This document shows positions 38,021 through 46,682 of a stretch of DNA of 64,000 bases, in pieces (the first letter of the stretch is position 1; every line of letters begins with the position of its first letter). The position numbers were made by a program, and so were the translations under genes. A model generated the notes under the pieces. It made no database searches and had not been told where the DNA came from. It saw only the letters and a program-made list of their open reading frames with translations. Source of the stretch: Craterilacuibacter sinensis (lineage in GTDB: Bacteria; Pseudomonadota; Gammaproteobacteria; Burkholderiales; Chromobacteriaceae); contig NZ_WSSB01000005.1 of NCBI RefSeq assembly GCF_009831765.1, positions 1 through 64,000 of the forward strand, read 5' to 3'.

Positions 38021-39814
38021 ATGGCATATTTTTGGCGGATTTATACCCTGATAGAACGTACATTCTGGTTCTCCCTCGGTCGAAAATTATGTAGTTTTTT
38101 CTTCATCAGCCTGCTGCAGCTCGGTCTGGTGGTATACGTTTACTTTGCACTTGAAGATATCCGGCAGTTGCTTTCTGCCGCCGGCATTCCTGCCGCGACA
38201 ATGCTGGAAATCAATGCCGTTCTGGGGCGGGCCTTGTGGTGGTCGCTGGGGATCTGGGGTTTATGTTTTGTTTTTATCGGTTTTATGGTCTGGTATCTGC
38301 GTTACCTGATTGTCCGGCCGCTCAAGACAATCATTCATATTCTTCGTGATATCGGTGCAGGAGAAGGTGATCTTTCCGGGGAAATCCCTGCGTCGACTTA
38401 TGACGAAATCCGTGATCTGTCCGAGGCGCATAACCAGTTTTTGCGGAAAATGCGTGAAATCATCGGAAAGGTGCAGCAAAAGACGATACATATCGCGATA
38501 GATTCGGTGCGCTCCCGTATCAATATGGCGGACTCTCTGGCAGTGGCCAGACGTCAGGATGCGCTGACAGCCGAAGTGAGAGCGGTCAGTGAAAAGACAT
38601 CGGACGGCATTCATCAGGTTTCTGGCGAAACGCAACATATTTCGGCCAGTACCAGCGATAACCTGCAGGTTGCGCGAGAGTCTTACACCGAACTATGTGC
38701 CGTTGCGGCAACGATAGGGGCAATCAGTAGCAAGGTTGAGCGTTTTAATCAGACAGTGACTGACCTGAGTCAGCGTTCGGCCAGCATCAAGGATATTGTC
38801 GGGCTGATCAAGGACGTTTCCGATCAGACCAATTTGCTGGCGTTAAATGCGGCAATCGAGGCCGCCCGTGCAGGAGAGAGCGGGCGCGGCTTTGCCGTGG
38901 TGGCAGATGAAGTGCGCAAACTGGCGGAAAAGGTCAAGCTTGCAACCGATGAAATTTCCGGCAATATCGACGGTATGCTGCAGCGGGTCGGGGAGACCGA
39001 GGACGAAACCGGACAGATCTGCCGGGATACCGGGGCCGCCTTGCTTGTAGTAGGCAAGGCATCCGAGCATTTCGGCAAGATGGTTGTCGATTTTGAGCGT
39101 GCTGCCAGCGGTTTATCCGGCATTGCCGCGACCATGGAGTGCTTTGCTGTCAGCAACCAGCAAGTCAATCAAAATGTGCAGGTGGTCAATGAGCTAAGCC
39201 AGCAGGTCAGTGCCCAGCTTAAACAGTCAAGTGATGTGTCCCGGCAGTTGTCGGGAGAGGCGGAGGAGATTCAGGAACTGGTGTCGCGTTTTGTCTTGGG
39301 AGAGGGCGCGCTGGATCATCTCAGCCAGCAGACTAGAGGCTTGCGTAATCGTCTGCAGGACATGCTGGAGCGCTGGCGTAATCAGGGCTTGAATGTGAGT
39401 GACAGCCATTATGTACCGGTGGCTGGCTCTTTTCCCCTTAAATACCATACCTCATATGATGGAGCCGTCGAGGCGGATATACAGCCACTGCTGGATCAGA
39501 TTGTACGCAGCAATCAGGGTGTGATCTATAGCGTGCTGGTAGATGGCAATGGTTATGCGCCTACGCATAACTCGTTTTATTCCAAAGCGCCAACCGGCGA
39601 TGCGGCCAAGGATTTGCTGTATAGCCGCGATAAGCGTTTATTCGATGACCCGGTTGGTATTCGTTCTGCCCGCAATACGCGATCGATGTTGCTGCAAACT
39701 TATGCGCGCGATACCGGTGAGGTTTTGTCCGAGATTGCCTTGCCTGTGCAATTGAATGGACGGCATTGGGGGGCATTGCGCCTGGGGTTTGATCCGCAGC
39801 AGCTATTAAAGTAG
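38021..39814 (+). CDS. Methyl-accepting chemotaxis protein with C-terminal sensor domain
   Basis: 597 residues. Two membrane helices (about 25-47 and 73-98) enclose only about 27 periplasmic residues, so there is no periplasmic ligand domain. A HAMP-like linker follows, then the signalling domain with the hairpin tip [38 protein letters not shown] near 268-310. After the coiled coil an extra domain of about 115 residues ([17 protein letters not shown] ... NKR-like [12 protein letters not shown] ... [13 protein letters not shown]) resembles a PAS/Cache-like fold placed behind the signalling domain in some proteobacterial receptors. It probably senses a cytoplasmic or redox cue. GGAG lies nine bases before the start; the 209-base upstream gap has no sigma-28 match that I can find. 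Confidence 0.87.
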   Translation: MAYFWRIYTLIERTFWFSLGRKLCSFFFISLLQLGLVVYVYFALEDIRQLLSAAGIPAATMLEINAVLGRALWWSLGIWGLCFVFIGFMVWYLRYLIVRPLKTIIHILRDIGAGEGDLSGEIPASTYDEIRDLSEAHNQFLRKMREIIGKVQQKTIHIAIDSVRSRINMADSLAVARRQDALTAEVRAVSEKTSDGIHQVSGETQHISASTSDNLQVARESYTELCAVAATIGAISSKVERFNQTVTDLSQRSASIKDIVGLIKDVSDQTNLLALNAAIEAARAGESGRGFAVVADEVRKLAEKVKLATDEISGNIDGMLQRVGETEDETGQICRDTGAALLVVGKASEHFGKMVVDFERAASGLSGIAATMECFAVSNQQVNQNVQVVNELSQQVSAQLKQSSDVSRQLSGEAEEIQELVSRFVLGEGALDHLSQQTRGLRNRLQDMLERWRNQGLNVSDSHYVPVAGSFPLKYHTSYDGAVEADIQPLLDQIVRSNQGVIYSVLVDGNGYAPTHNSFYSKAPTGDAAKDLLYSRDKRLFDDPVGIRSARNTRSMLLQTYARDTGEVLSEIALPVQLNGRHWGALRLGFDPQQLLK

Positions 39815-39846
39815 CAAACGGCTCTGGCGAAGGTTGCGGGGTTTTG

Positions 39847-39888
39847 AAAAAGAGCGGCACATGCAAAGATGCATTGCCGCTCTTTTTA
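39847..39888. terminator. Bidirectional terminator between the chemoreceptor and GDT1 genes
   Basis: AAAAAGAGCGGCA-ATGCA paired with TGCAT-TGCCGCTCTTTTT around a short loop. A-run and T-run on either side make it functional for the + strand chemoreceptor and the - strand GDT1 gene, whose stop abuts it. Confidence 0.88.
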
Positions 39889-40443
39889 TCAGATTGCCAG
39901 CGTGACGATGCCAAGCACGGCAAACAGGCTGGCCGCTACGCGGTGGACGATATGCTTGGGGAGCTTGCGCGCCGCCACTTCACCCAGTAATACGGCGGGC
40001 ACATTGGCTATCATCATGCCCAGCGTAGTTCCGACAACGACCATAAACAGGTCGTGATAGCGGGCGCTTAGTGCAACGGTGGCAATTTGGGTTTTGTCGC
40101 CCATTTCGGCGAGAAAGAAAGCGATGAGCGTTGCGCCGAATACACCAAAACGATCCAGCAGTTTGGTGTCGTCGTCCAGCTTATCGGGAATCAGCATCCA
40201 GACCGCCATGGCAATGAATGAGCCGCCCAGTATCCAGCGCAAGGTATCGGCACCGAAGAAGCCGGTAATCCATGTGCCCAGTGCTGCAGCACCTGCGTGG
40301 TTGAGGATGGTGGCAACAAAAATACCGAGAATAATGGGGATGGGTTTTTTGTAGCGGGCGGCGATCAAGAGTGCCAGCAGTTGGGTCTTGTCGCCGATTT
40401 CGGCAAGCGCCACGATGCCGGTGGAGAAAAACAGAGCTTCCAT
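39889..40443 (-). CDS. TMEM165/GDT1-family manganese exporter
   Basis: 184 residues, six membrane helices made of two homologous halves, each with the family motif E-x-G-D-K-T: AEIGDKTQ (Glu15) and AEMGDKTQ (Glu113). Bacterial members such as MneA of Vibrio cholerae export Mn2+. The leader carries a manganese riboswitch (40498-40620), which supports Mn2+ as substrate. AGGA is a few bases upstream of the start. Monocistronic, closed by the terminator at 39847-39888. Confidence 0.88.
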   Translation of the reverse strand: MEALFFSTGIVALAEIGDKTQLLALLIAARYKKPIPIILGIFVATILNHAGAAALGTWITGFFGADTLRWILGGSFIAMAVWMLIPDKLDDDTKLLDRFGVFGATLIAFFLAEMGDKTQIATVALSARYHDLFMVVVGTTLGMMIANVPAVLLGEVAARKLPKHIVHRVAASLFAVLGIVTLAI

Positions 40444-40497
40444 GAGGGGTCCTAAGGGGCTGCAGACAAGCCATGACGCAGCCGCGCGGCAGCCCCT

Positions 40498-40620
40498 GAA
40501 CGGGCGCGCGGTACGTCATGGGTCTTGCCAAACCTTCTCAGGTCGCGCATGCCATGGCCGTTAAGCCAAGTGTGTTGACATGCACCGGTGCTGTCCCGCA
40601 CCGAGGCTACTCCCCCAGAG
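40498..40620 (-). promoter_or_regulatory. yybP-ykoY manganese riboswitch
   Basis: Read on the minus strand from 40620, the leader begins CTGGGGGAGTAGCC, the hallmark 5' segment of the yybP-ykoY motif, continues through a hairpin (CGGTGCGGGACAGCACCG) and the GTCAACA loop, and ends with the conserved ACGGCCATGGCATGCG and GGCAAGACC segments. The region between it and the gene (40451-40497) contains GGGGCTGC and GCAGCCCC, which can pair into a stem next to the ribosome binding site and may be the expression platform. Mn2+ binding would raise expression of the exporter. Confidence 0.87.
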
Positions 40621-40673
40621 TCGGCGCATGATAAAGCAATTTAATCGCGTGATCAAGCTGCCGTTCTCCGGAT

Positions 40674-41132
40674 TCAGCCCAGTTGGGAAGTGCAGTGCGG
40701 GCAGCGACTGGCTTTTAAAGGAATGCTGCTCAGGCAATAAGGGCAGTCTTGTGTGGTTGCGGGTGCTTCAGCCTGAACTTCTTCACGTTTCAGACGGTTG
40801 ACGACTTTGACCAGCATAAAAATGGCAAAGGCGACAATGGTAAAGCTGACCATTGCATTAATGAACAGGCCGACATTGAGTGTGACGGCTCCGGCATCTT
40901 TGGCTGCAGCAAGCGAAACATAGGGGCCTGCCAGTTTGCTGCCTTGCTTGAGGACGAGAAACAGATTGGAAAAATCGATATTGCCCAGCAAGATGCCGAT
41001 TGGCGGCATGATGATGTCGTCAACTAGCGATTTAACGATGGTGCCGAATGCGCCACCAATAACCACTGCAATGGCAAGGTCTAGTACATTGCCACGTACG
41101 GCAAAATCACGAAACTCTTTCAAAATGGACAT
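40674..41132 (-). CDS. mscL: Large-conductance mechanosensitive channel MscL with zinc-ribbon tail
   Basis: 152 residues. The N-terminal helix and TM1 ([21 protein letters not shown]) and TM2 ([21 protein letters not shown]) are standard. The C-terminal cytoplasmic bundle that normally ends the protein (typically LLTEIRDLL-like) is replaced by CPYC-x10-CPHC, a small zinc-ribbon-like module. MscL releases solutes under osmotic downshock. The metal-binding tail could change assembly or gating; I know of zinc-ribbon tails on some MscL proteins but not of a tested function. Confidence 0.93.
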   Translation of the reverse strand: MSILKEFRDFAVRGNVLDLAIAVVIGGAFGTIVKSLVDDIIMPPIGILLGNIDFSNLFLVLKQGSKLAGPYVSLAAAKDAGAVTLNVGLFINAMVSFTIVAFAIFMLVKVVNRLKREEVQAEAPATTQDCPYCLSSIPLKASRCPHCTSQLG

Positions 41133-41302
41133 GTCGCGACCTCTTTATGATATAGGGGGGAGATGACATCTTAGTACTAAGGGTAAGCAATTTTTTTGTT
41201 ACATGCTGTTTTTTTGATGCATCAAGGTGAGCATGATGTAAATGGATATGCAGGGGGAGGCTTGTGTTTGTGGATGGGTCTGGAAGGGTGGTGCGGGTAT
41301 GG

Positions 41303-41335
41303 AAAAAGCCGAACGTTTTATCGTCCGGCTTTTTT
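41303..41335. terminator. Terminator downstream of tRNA-Asn
   Basis: AAAAAGCCGAACG and CGTCCGGCTTTTTT form a hairpin with A-run and T-run on either side. Read on the minus strand it lies just after the tRNA 3' end. Confidence 0.8.
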
Positions 41336-41340
41336 AATTC

Positions 41341-41416
41341 TGGCTCCCCGAGCAGGGCTCGAACCTGCGACCTGCGGATTAACAGTCCGTCGCTCTACCA
41401 ACTGAGCTATCAGGGA
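41341..41416 (-). tRNA. tRNA-Asn (anticodon GTT)
   Basis: 76 bases on the minus strand with encoded CCA. Acceptor TCCCTGA pairs with TCGGGGA, D arm AGCTCAGTTGGTAGAGC, anticodon loop CTGTTAA (GTT), T arm CAGGTTCGAGCCCTG. Discriminator base G. Normal asparagine tRNA preceded by a strong promoter at 41432-41460. Confidence 0.97.
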
Positions 41417-41431
41417 ATTGCTGAGGCACAA

Positions 41432-41460
41432 ACTATACCCCGGTCGTTTTTTTGAGTCAA
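41432..41460 (-). promoter_or_regulatory. Promoter of tRNA-Asn
   Basis: Minus-strand TTGACT (41460-41455) and TATAGT (41437-41432) with 17 bases between them, 15 bases before the mature tRNA 5' end. The spacing is ideal; the short GC-rich stretch after the -35 (GACCGGGG) and the pyrimidine-poor start are usual for stable RNA promoters. Confidence 0.85.
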
Positions 41461-41594
41461 CACCATGGGCAAATTTGTTTGGCCGGAGTGTCGTGATGCA
41501 TCCGTTTGGCGGATTGAAATTTCCGGATTTGTCCTAAGTTACCAATCATTGAGCCTCTATAAAGAGGGGGCTTGCCAACAGCACGGTAAATGAT

Positions 41595-42620
41595 ATGAAT
41601 GCAATGGTAAAACAGTGGCTGGCGCAAAATGGCGCGGTGTTCAACGAGGAGGGGACGCTGGCGGTGGCCGATACGACCGCCGCCTGGCAGGGGCTATCAG
41701 AACGGGCTGTACTTGCGCCGCTGGCTGGTTTTGCCGTGTTGAACGTATCCGGTGAAGATGCCGAAGCCTTCCTGCAGGGGCAGCTGTCGAATGATGTGCG
41801 CGAGTTGAATGGAGCGAATGCACAGTTCACGACTTACTCAACGGCAAAAGGGAGAATGCTGGCCAATTTTCTGATGTGGAAGGATAAGGGGGAATATCGC
41901 TTATTACTGCCGCTGGATCTGTCTGCTGCCATTATAAAAAGGCTGCGCATGTTCGTGATGCGCTCCAAGGTGAGTATTGAGCTGGCTGATTGCATGCCAG
42001 CTTTGTTATCAGGCCCATTGGCTGCCGATGCGCTCGCTGGTGCCGGTTTTGCTGTCGGCGCTGATGGAATGGGGCTGCATGCTGTGAATGGCGGTGTGGT
42101 CGTGACCTTGCCGTTTCCATCTTATTTGCTGGTGCTTGAGCCGGATGATGTTTCGATGCAATGGCAAAAGCTATTGTCTTATTGTGCACTGGGTGGGCAT
42201 GATGTCGTTAATTTAGTCTTTGTCCGATCCGGTTTTGCCTGGGTCGTTGCGGCAACCCAGGAGGCATTTGTGCCGCAAATGGCTAATATGGAGCTTGTTT
42301 CAGCGATCAACTTTCGTAAAGGTTGTTATCCAGGTCAGGAAATCGTTGCCCGCATGCAATATTTGGGCAAGACCAAACGCCGTTTATACCGGGTTGAAGC
42401 CGATGAAGGTGGGTTGCTGGTAGGGGACGAGGTATTTGCTCAAGGGGATGCTGAGCATTCGTTGGGGGTAGTGGCGGCTGTTGTGACGCTGGAAAATGGC
42501 AAGCAGGAGGCATTGGTTGTGATGCTGATCTCCGCTTGGGATAATAAGGTTTGCGCCGGGCGCAATTCAGTTTTGTTGCATTGTTTGACCTTGCCTTATG
42601 TCGTTCCTGATATTATTTGA
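41595..42620 (+). CDS. ygfZ: Folate-dependent Fe-S cluster repair protein YgfZ
   Basis: 341 residues of the GcvT-like family. The diagnostic motif KGCYPGQEIVAR (residues about 240-251) is intact, with the single functional cysteine. YgfZ uses tetrahydrofolate to maintain Fe-S enzymes such as MiaB. Start choice between ATG 41595 and 41604 is open; no good ribosome binding site. The last about 30 residues are rich in Cys, Leu and Val (KVCAGRNSVLLHCLTLPYVV) and differ from the usual ending, so the C-terminus may be extended. Confidence 0.88.
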   Translation: MNAMVKQWLAQNGAVFNEEGTLAVADTTAAWQGLSERAVLAPLAGFAVLNVSGEDAEAFLQGQLSNDVRELNGANAQFTTYSTAKGRMLANFLMWKDKGEYRLLLPLDLSAAIIKRLRMFVMRSKVSIELADCMPALLSGPLAADALAGAGFAVGADGMGLHAVNGGVVVTLPFPSYLLVLEPDDVSMQWQKLLSYCALGGHDVVNLVFVRSGFAWVVAATQEAFVPQMANMELVSAINFRKGCYPGQEIVARMQYLGKTKRRLYRVEADEGGLLVGDEVFAQGDAEHSLGVVAAVVTLENGKQEALVVMLISAWDNKVCAGRNSVLLHCLTLPYVVPDII

Positions 42621-42713
42621 ATATATGGCAGCTAACCGGTTGTCAGTATTATTGACGTAATAAGTAAAAATAGCTAACTTGTAAAAGCTACAAATAAACA
42701 ATAGGCGCTCACC

Positions 42714-43019
42714 ATGCAAATCGAAACACTGTCTTACCCTGAACTTCTCCAGCTGAAATCCGATGTTGAGTCGGAGATTGCCAAGCGCGAGCAAGAAGAG
42801 AAGTCCAAGGCACGCAAGCAAATTCTAGAAATCGCCCGCACTTATGGGCTAAGTGTCGAAGAAGTACTGAGCAAGTCGGTCAGCGTACGCAAGCCAGTTG
42901 AGGCCAAATATTGCCATCCTGAGCACCCTGATATGACTTGGACAGGTCGTGGCCGCAAGCCGGTATGGGTTGTCGAGTTGCTGGCAGCTGGAAAGACGCT
43001 GGCAGATCTGGCTATCTGA
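42714..43019 (+). CDS. H-NS family nucleoid protein
   Basis: 101 residues. N-terminal coiled-coil oligomerisation part (YPELLQLKSDVESEIAKREQEEKSKARKQI), then a linker and the C-terminal DNA-binding domain with the H-NS core TWTGRGRKPVWV that inserts into the minor groove of AT-rich DNA. The gene is preceded by an AT-rich leader with TTGACG at 42652 and a weak -10 near 42675, and followed by a strong terminator. It silences foreign, AT-rich genes; the orphan at 61254 is a plausible client. Confidence 0.92.
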   Translation: MQIETLSYPELLQLKSDVESEIAKREQEEKSKARKQILEIARTYGLSVEEVLSKSVSVRKPVEAKYCHPEHPDMTWTGRGRKPVWVVELLAAGKTLADLAI

Positions 43020-43038
43020 TCTGTGTTTTGAGTTCAGG

Positions 43039-43070
43039 AAAAGCCGCGATTTGTTCGCGGCTTTTTTATT
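43039..43070 (+). terminator. Terminator after the H-NS gene
   Basis: AAAAGCCGCGA and TCGCGGCTTTTTT around a short T-rich loop with a run of six T. It is 20 bases after the stop. Confidence 0.92.
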
Positions 43071-43181
43071 GATGAATGTTCTATTGCAAAGAGTGTGACG
43101 GGTTATACTTGAAAAGCATTCAGGGTCGGGTTGTGTTGCGGCCAAAGCTACCATGCCAATACTAACGAGATGCACATAGTG

Positions 43182-44852
43182 ATGAGCAGGCTTGATTTTC
43201 TTTCTTTTGGTGCCGGCAAGAAAAACCCGGCAGGTCCTTTTTCCGATGGGAAAAATGCCGCGCAGTGGTTGCAGCAGCAACGAGATGAGCATGGTGCTGC
43301 TGCGCATGAAATATTGTGTGATGAACTGGCGCGCTTCAATGAGGCCGGGCAGGCTCACCAGCATGATGCCGACACCTTAGAGGCTCTGCTGGTATTGAAT
43401 CGTCTGTCCCAGCCCTTGCAATCACAGTTGCGCACTCAGTATTTGATGAGTGCCCGCATGCCTAAAGTGATGGAATCACAACTGCGCAATCAGATGTTGC
43501 GCTATAGCCAGCTGTTTTGTACCGCTTATCAGCGTTTTCTCGTCATCGAGATGAAGGACGATGAAGGCATTCGGGCATTATTGCCGGAGGCTATGGCGTG
43601 CATGATGCATTATCAGGCAGAGCATGCTTTGTGGCTGTATTTTCGCCACTTCTCGCCGGACAAGGTGTTCTGGACAAATGTGCATCAGCTATACCGGCTG
43701 GCAGAGACGCGTGGCATGGCTATTGCACCGGTCTTGTTATTCGGTCAAGAGACTGGGACGACAGTTCAGGACCAATACCTGGTGCTGTTGTTGGTATCCT
43801 TGCTTGGTAGTGGCAATTTGCAGCCTCGGCAGATCAATATGGCCTATATGCTGGCTCAACGCTTAAGCAGTTATGTCAGTCTGGTTGCCGAAAATACGGG
43901 CGAGCTTAGTTTTTGCGTGAATCTTGCCGTAGGCTTGCCGCCTGCCCGTCCTTCTATACCCAATGTTCCGACAATGCGTTACTGGGGAACTTCTGCGCTG
44001 ATTGAGCAAGTAAATACCTGGCTGATTATGCTCGATAGCAGCCGGATGCCGGAGGCGCTTAAATCCCTGCGGGAACCTGGTCTGGATGCGGCTTTATTGC
44101 GCTATTTGCAGCGAGAGTGGGCATCACAGCCTTATCGTTTTGAGCGTGCCGAGCGTTTGCCGGTCTCCGGTAAAATGCTGGAGCTCGCTTACCGTCTGCC
44201 TTTGTTGCATAAACTGGTACGCGAACCCGACGAGAAAAAACATGCCAGCGAAGCGGCTTCGTCTTCCGACGAGATGGCCGAGATCCGGATTTATGGTTTT
44301 GTCACCAGTCGTAGCAGACCTCCGGCACCGGTTAGCCGGGAAGGTGCAGAACCGAAAGAAGTCCTGCCACAGTGTCTCGTTGACAATCAAAGTGCAAGCG
44401 GCTTAGGCGTTTCTCTGGCCACTATAGGCAATGAGTGGGTTTCTATTGGTGGTTTACTTGGTTTTCGCAGTGGAAGCGAGGCTTCATGGAGCCTGGGTAT
44501 CATGCGCCGGATCAACCGGCCGACTGCCGAAAAAATATATCTTGGGGTAGAAATCCTGTCAGAACGTCCGGTTGCCGCTTCTATCCGGCCGGAGGGTGGG
44601 GGAATGCCCGAGTTGCCGGCTGAGCGAATGTGGCTGGGCGGGGAGGCTGCTCTGTTTGTGCCCTGTATTCGTGAGGGGCGCAAGATAAATGCGATGGTGC
44701 TTGCCATATCTTCATATTCGCTGGGAAAGCAGTTTTATATGACTGCGCGTGGCAAGCATTTTTTGGTGGCACTGGGCAAAGTGCAGGAGAGGGGAAGCGA
44801 CTGGTGCTTATGCGAGATCGAGTTGATCAGGCAGGTTGAAGCGCTGCCTTAA
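43182..44852 (+). CDS. Uncharacterised 556-residue protein with PilZ-like C-terminal region
   Basis: I do not recognise the whole protein. From ATG 43182 (MSRLDFLSFGAGKK) it is about 556 residues; the frame is open further up to 43131. Residues about 30-340 are helical and tetratricopeptide-like in pattern without clear repeats (ALWLYFRHFSPDKVFWTNVHQLYRLAE). A linker near 370 is rich in Ser, Glu and Ala. The last about 150 residues (LVDNQSASGLGVSLA ... WSLGIMRRINRPTAEKIYLGVEIL) have the beta-barrel spacing and the D/N-x-S-x-x-G element of PilZ domains, but the R-x-x-x-R half of the c-di-GMP site is not clear. No signal peptide or membrane segment. A c-di-GMP effector is possible; monocistronic with a terminator at 44906. 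Confidence 0.6.
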   Translation: MSRLDFLSFGAGKKNPAGPFSDGKNAAQWLQQQRDEHGAAAHEILCDELARFNEAGQAHQHDADTLEALLVLNRLSQPLQSQLRTQYLMSARMPKVMESQLRNQMLRYSQLFCTAYQRFLVIEMKDDEGIRALLPEAMACMMHYQAEHALWLYFRHFSPDKVFWTNVHQLYRLAETRGMAIAPVLLFGQETGTTVQDQYLVLLLVSLLGSGNLQPRQINMAYMLAQRLSSYVSLVAENTGELSFCVNLAVGLPPARPSIPNVPTMRYWGTSALIEQVNTWLIMLDSSRMPEALKSLREPGLDAALLRYLQREWASQPYRFERAERLPVSGKMLELAYRLPLLHKLVREPDEKKHASEAASSSDEMAEIRIYGFVTSRSRPPAPVSREGAEPKEVLPQCLVDNQSASGLGVSLATIGNEWVSIGGLLGFRSGSEASWSLGIMRRINRPTAEKIYLGVEILSERPVAASIRPEGGGMPELPAERMWLGGEAALFVPCIREGRKINAMVLAISSYSLGKQFYMTARGKHFLVALGKVQERGSDWCLCEIELIRQVEALP

Positions 44853-44905
44853 GTTTTTTGCCGGAAAACATTGCCGCCCTGAATAGGCCGGGCCGGCTTG
44901 GTCAG

Positions 44906-44937
44906 GAAATCTGCTTGCCTTATGGCAGGCAGATTTC
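44906..44937. terminator. Terminator between the PilZ-like gene and a small minus-strand gene
   Basis: GAAATCTGC-T-TGCC and GGCA-G-GCAGATTTC form a 14-base stem with a TTAT loop. It stops the + strand gene ending at 44852 and lies beyond the stop of the minus-strand gene at 44957. The T-tract is weak. Confidence 0.75.
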
Positions 44938-44956
44938 GTTTGGGTCTCTGATTTGA

Positions 44957-45145
44957 TTAGTATGCGCTGAGGTAGGCATCAGCCGGGTATAGCGCGCTTT
45001 CCATGCCGCTATGCGAGCGGAAGGTTACTTCGACCCGGCGGCCAGCGGGCTGGACATTCACCACTTCGAAGTGCTGGATATCGCCATTGTCTTTGTGTTC
45101 GCTGATCCGGAAGCCGGCTTTCAGTTCGCTGATTTTCATCATCAT
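44957..45145 (-). CDS. Small hypothetical protein, about 62 residues
   Basis: Starts at one of three consecutive ATG codons (45145, 45142, 45139) behind an AGAAA-rich stretch that can act as ribosome binding site. The product (KISELKAGFRISEHKDNGDIQHFEVVNV ... HSGMESALYPADAYLSAY) is a compact, mostly beta-pattern polypeptide, soluble, no Cys. It looks like a real small gene because of its even codon use and amphipathic beta strands. Function unknown. Confidence 0.6.
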   Translation of the reverse strand: MMMKISELKAGFRISEHKDNGDIQHFEVVNVQPAGRRVEVTFRSHSGMESALYPADAYLSAY

Positions 45146-45506
45146 AATAATATTTTCTTTCTTGTCGGATTTCCTGCCATCCGGCTTATGCCGGATTTGC
45201 CGATTATCTGTGACTGCCAATAGTGTCAATGTGTGGTATTCAACCGATAGCAGAAGGCCAGAGTCGGGCCTGAATTGTGTAAAGCAGGATAATATTTATA
45301 AAAAAATGGAAGCGCGTCGTGCAGACAAAGCTGCCGGACGTAAACATCAAGGAAGACCGGGAATACAATGAAGTGCCGCTAGAAAAGGGGGACTACGATG
45401 AACTGCTGGAGTCTGCTGCTTGAAATCTTGCTTGCGGCGTTTATACCGGCTTGTGTGTAGCGGGTCAAGCAGTTTTTGTCTGATAAGTTAAAGATACGGC
45501 GTTTAA
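45146..45506. other. Intergenic region of 361 bases
   Basis: Relatively AT-rich. I see no RNA gene or repeat. A 34-residue frame from GTG 45319 to 45423 (QTKLPDVNIKEDREYNEVPLE...) has gene-like acidic composition but no ribosome binding site, and could be the remnant of a larger gene. The promoter of the NAD(P)-binding protein at 45507 must lie here; no clear -35/-10 pair is visible. Confidence 0.4.
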
Positions 45507-46184
45507 ATGGCCGTCATGATGTCTGTAGAAAGATCCTTTGTGCAAACTGTTCTGATTCTGGGAGCCAGCGGCGCCGTCGGCCAGCAGGTGCTGGCGCAGG
45601 CCTTGGCTCACCCCGGTATTGCCCGTGTGGTTGCCCCGACGCGGCGAGCGTTACCACCGCATCCTCATCTGGATAATCCTCTCGTCGATTTTTCCGCCTT
45701 GCCGGATAGCGCCCCGTGGTGGCAGGCCGATGCCGCCCTGTGCGCGCTGGGAACAACACGCAAGCAGGCCGGTTCCGCCGCCGCCTTTTACCGGGTTGAT
45801 CACGATTATGTGCTGGCGGCGGCGCGCTTGGCTCTTGCCGCTGGAACGCCTACGTTCGTGCTCAATTCTTCACTGGGCGCAGATGAAAAATCATACGGCT
45901 TGTATCTCAAGACCAAGGGCGAGACCGAACGAGACCTGTCGGCGCTGGGCTTTGCTTCGCTGGCATTGGTGCGCCCATCCTTGCTTGATGCCGGTACCCG
46001 GGCCGATTTTCGTCTGGGGGAGGAGGTTGGGCTATGGCTAAATCGCCATCTTGGCCGTTGGCTGCCAGATGCATGGCGTGCGGTGGCCGTGGGCGATGTA
46101 GCAAAAACGATGCTGGATGCGGCGCTTGCGCCGGTACCTGGCATCAGGATCATTGCATCAAGCGAGATTACCGCCTCGCAGTGA
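45507..46184 (+). CDS. NAD(P)H-binding, atypical SDR protein (HTATIP2/YwnB-like)
   Basis: Up to 225 residues with a nucleotide-binding motif near the N-terminus (VLILGASGAVGQQVLAQAL, G-x-S-G-x-x-G), the L-C-A-L-G-T-T-R region after strand 4, Y-x-x-x-K as YLKTKGETE and RPSLLDAGTR. These match the short atypical SDRs often called NAD-dependent epimerase-like or oxidoreductase HTATIP2-like. Start among ATG 45507, 45516 or 45519 is open. Substrate unknown. Ends just before a hairpin at 46195. Confidence 0.78.
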   Translation: MAVMMSVERSFVQTVLILGASGAVGQQVLAQALAHPGIARVVAPTRRALPPHPHLDNPLVDFSALPDSAPWWQADAALCALGTTRKQAGSAAAFYRVDHDYVLAAARLALAAGTPTFVLNSSLGADEKSYGLYLKTKGETERDLSALGFASLALVRPSLLDAGTRADFRLGEEVGLWLNRHLGRWLPDAWRAVAVGDVAKTMLDAALAPVPGIRIIASSEITASQ

Positions 46185-46194
46185 GGGAGTTGGT

Positions 46195-46219
46195 GCAAGG
46201 TGCTCGGACTCCACCTTGC
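46195..46219. other. Inverted repeat after the SDR gene
   Basis: GCAAGGTG and CACCTTGC with nine bases between. It lacks a T-run, so it may be an RNA stability hairpin rather than a terminator. Confidence 0.45.
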
Positions 46220-46401
46220 GTGAGTCATCCTGCCGGATGGCGTTAACTTAGCATCGGCATGTGAATGGCAGATGATATGTGTGTGACCTTTATATGAAAT
46301 GGCCGCGTTGATATATATTTTTGGCCTTCCGGTTTATCTTGCCCCATCAGCCTATACTCGGTCAGCACCTGCATTTGTGGGCGCTTATAAGGAGCAGCAT
46401 C

Positions 46402-46527
46402 ATGGGCAAGATCAGACAGAGCACCAAGGAAGCCAAAAAGCCGGCGGCGATGACCGCCAAAGAAAAGAAAGCCGCCAAGGCGATCAAGAAGCATCCCTTG
46501 AGCATCGCGCCGATCATTCCGCGTTAA
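46402..46527 (+). CDS. Small lysine-rich basic protein, 41 residues
   Basis: ATG 46402 preceded by AAGGAG six bases upstream, an excellent ribosome binding site. The product is highly basic (GKIRQSTKEAKKPAAMTAKEKKAAKAIKKHPLS then APIIPR), with a helical Lys/Ala pattern like histone H1 or small nucleoid proteins. Strong translation signals and a clean stop make it a likely real gene. No family can be named. It stands alone between the SDR gene and a LysR regulator. Confidence 0.7.
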   Translation: MGKIRQSTKEAKKPAAMTAKEKKAAKAIKKHPLSIAPIIPR

Positions 46528-46682
46528 ACCGCGTACCGCGCGCGGCCCTTGCCAGTTGAAGCCATGCCCGCCCGGGAGTAGCCGGAAGCCGGTATGGCTT
46601 CTGTCTTTTACGCCATTTTGTCAACGGTGCTTTATTGGCTGAATCTGCTTACACTCACGCCCTTGTTATCGGGAGCGGGTAC

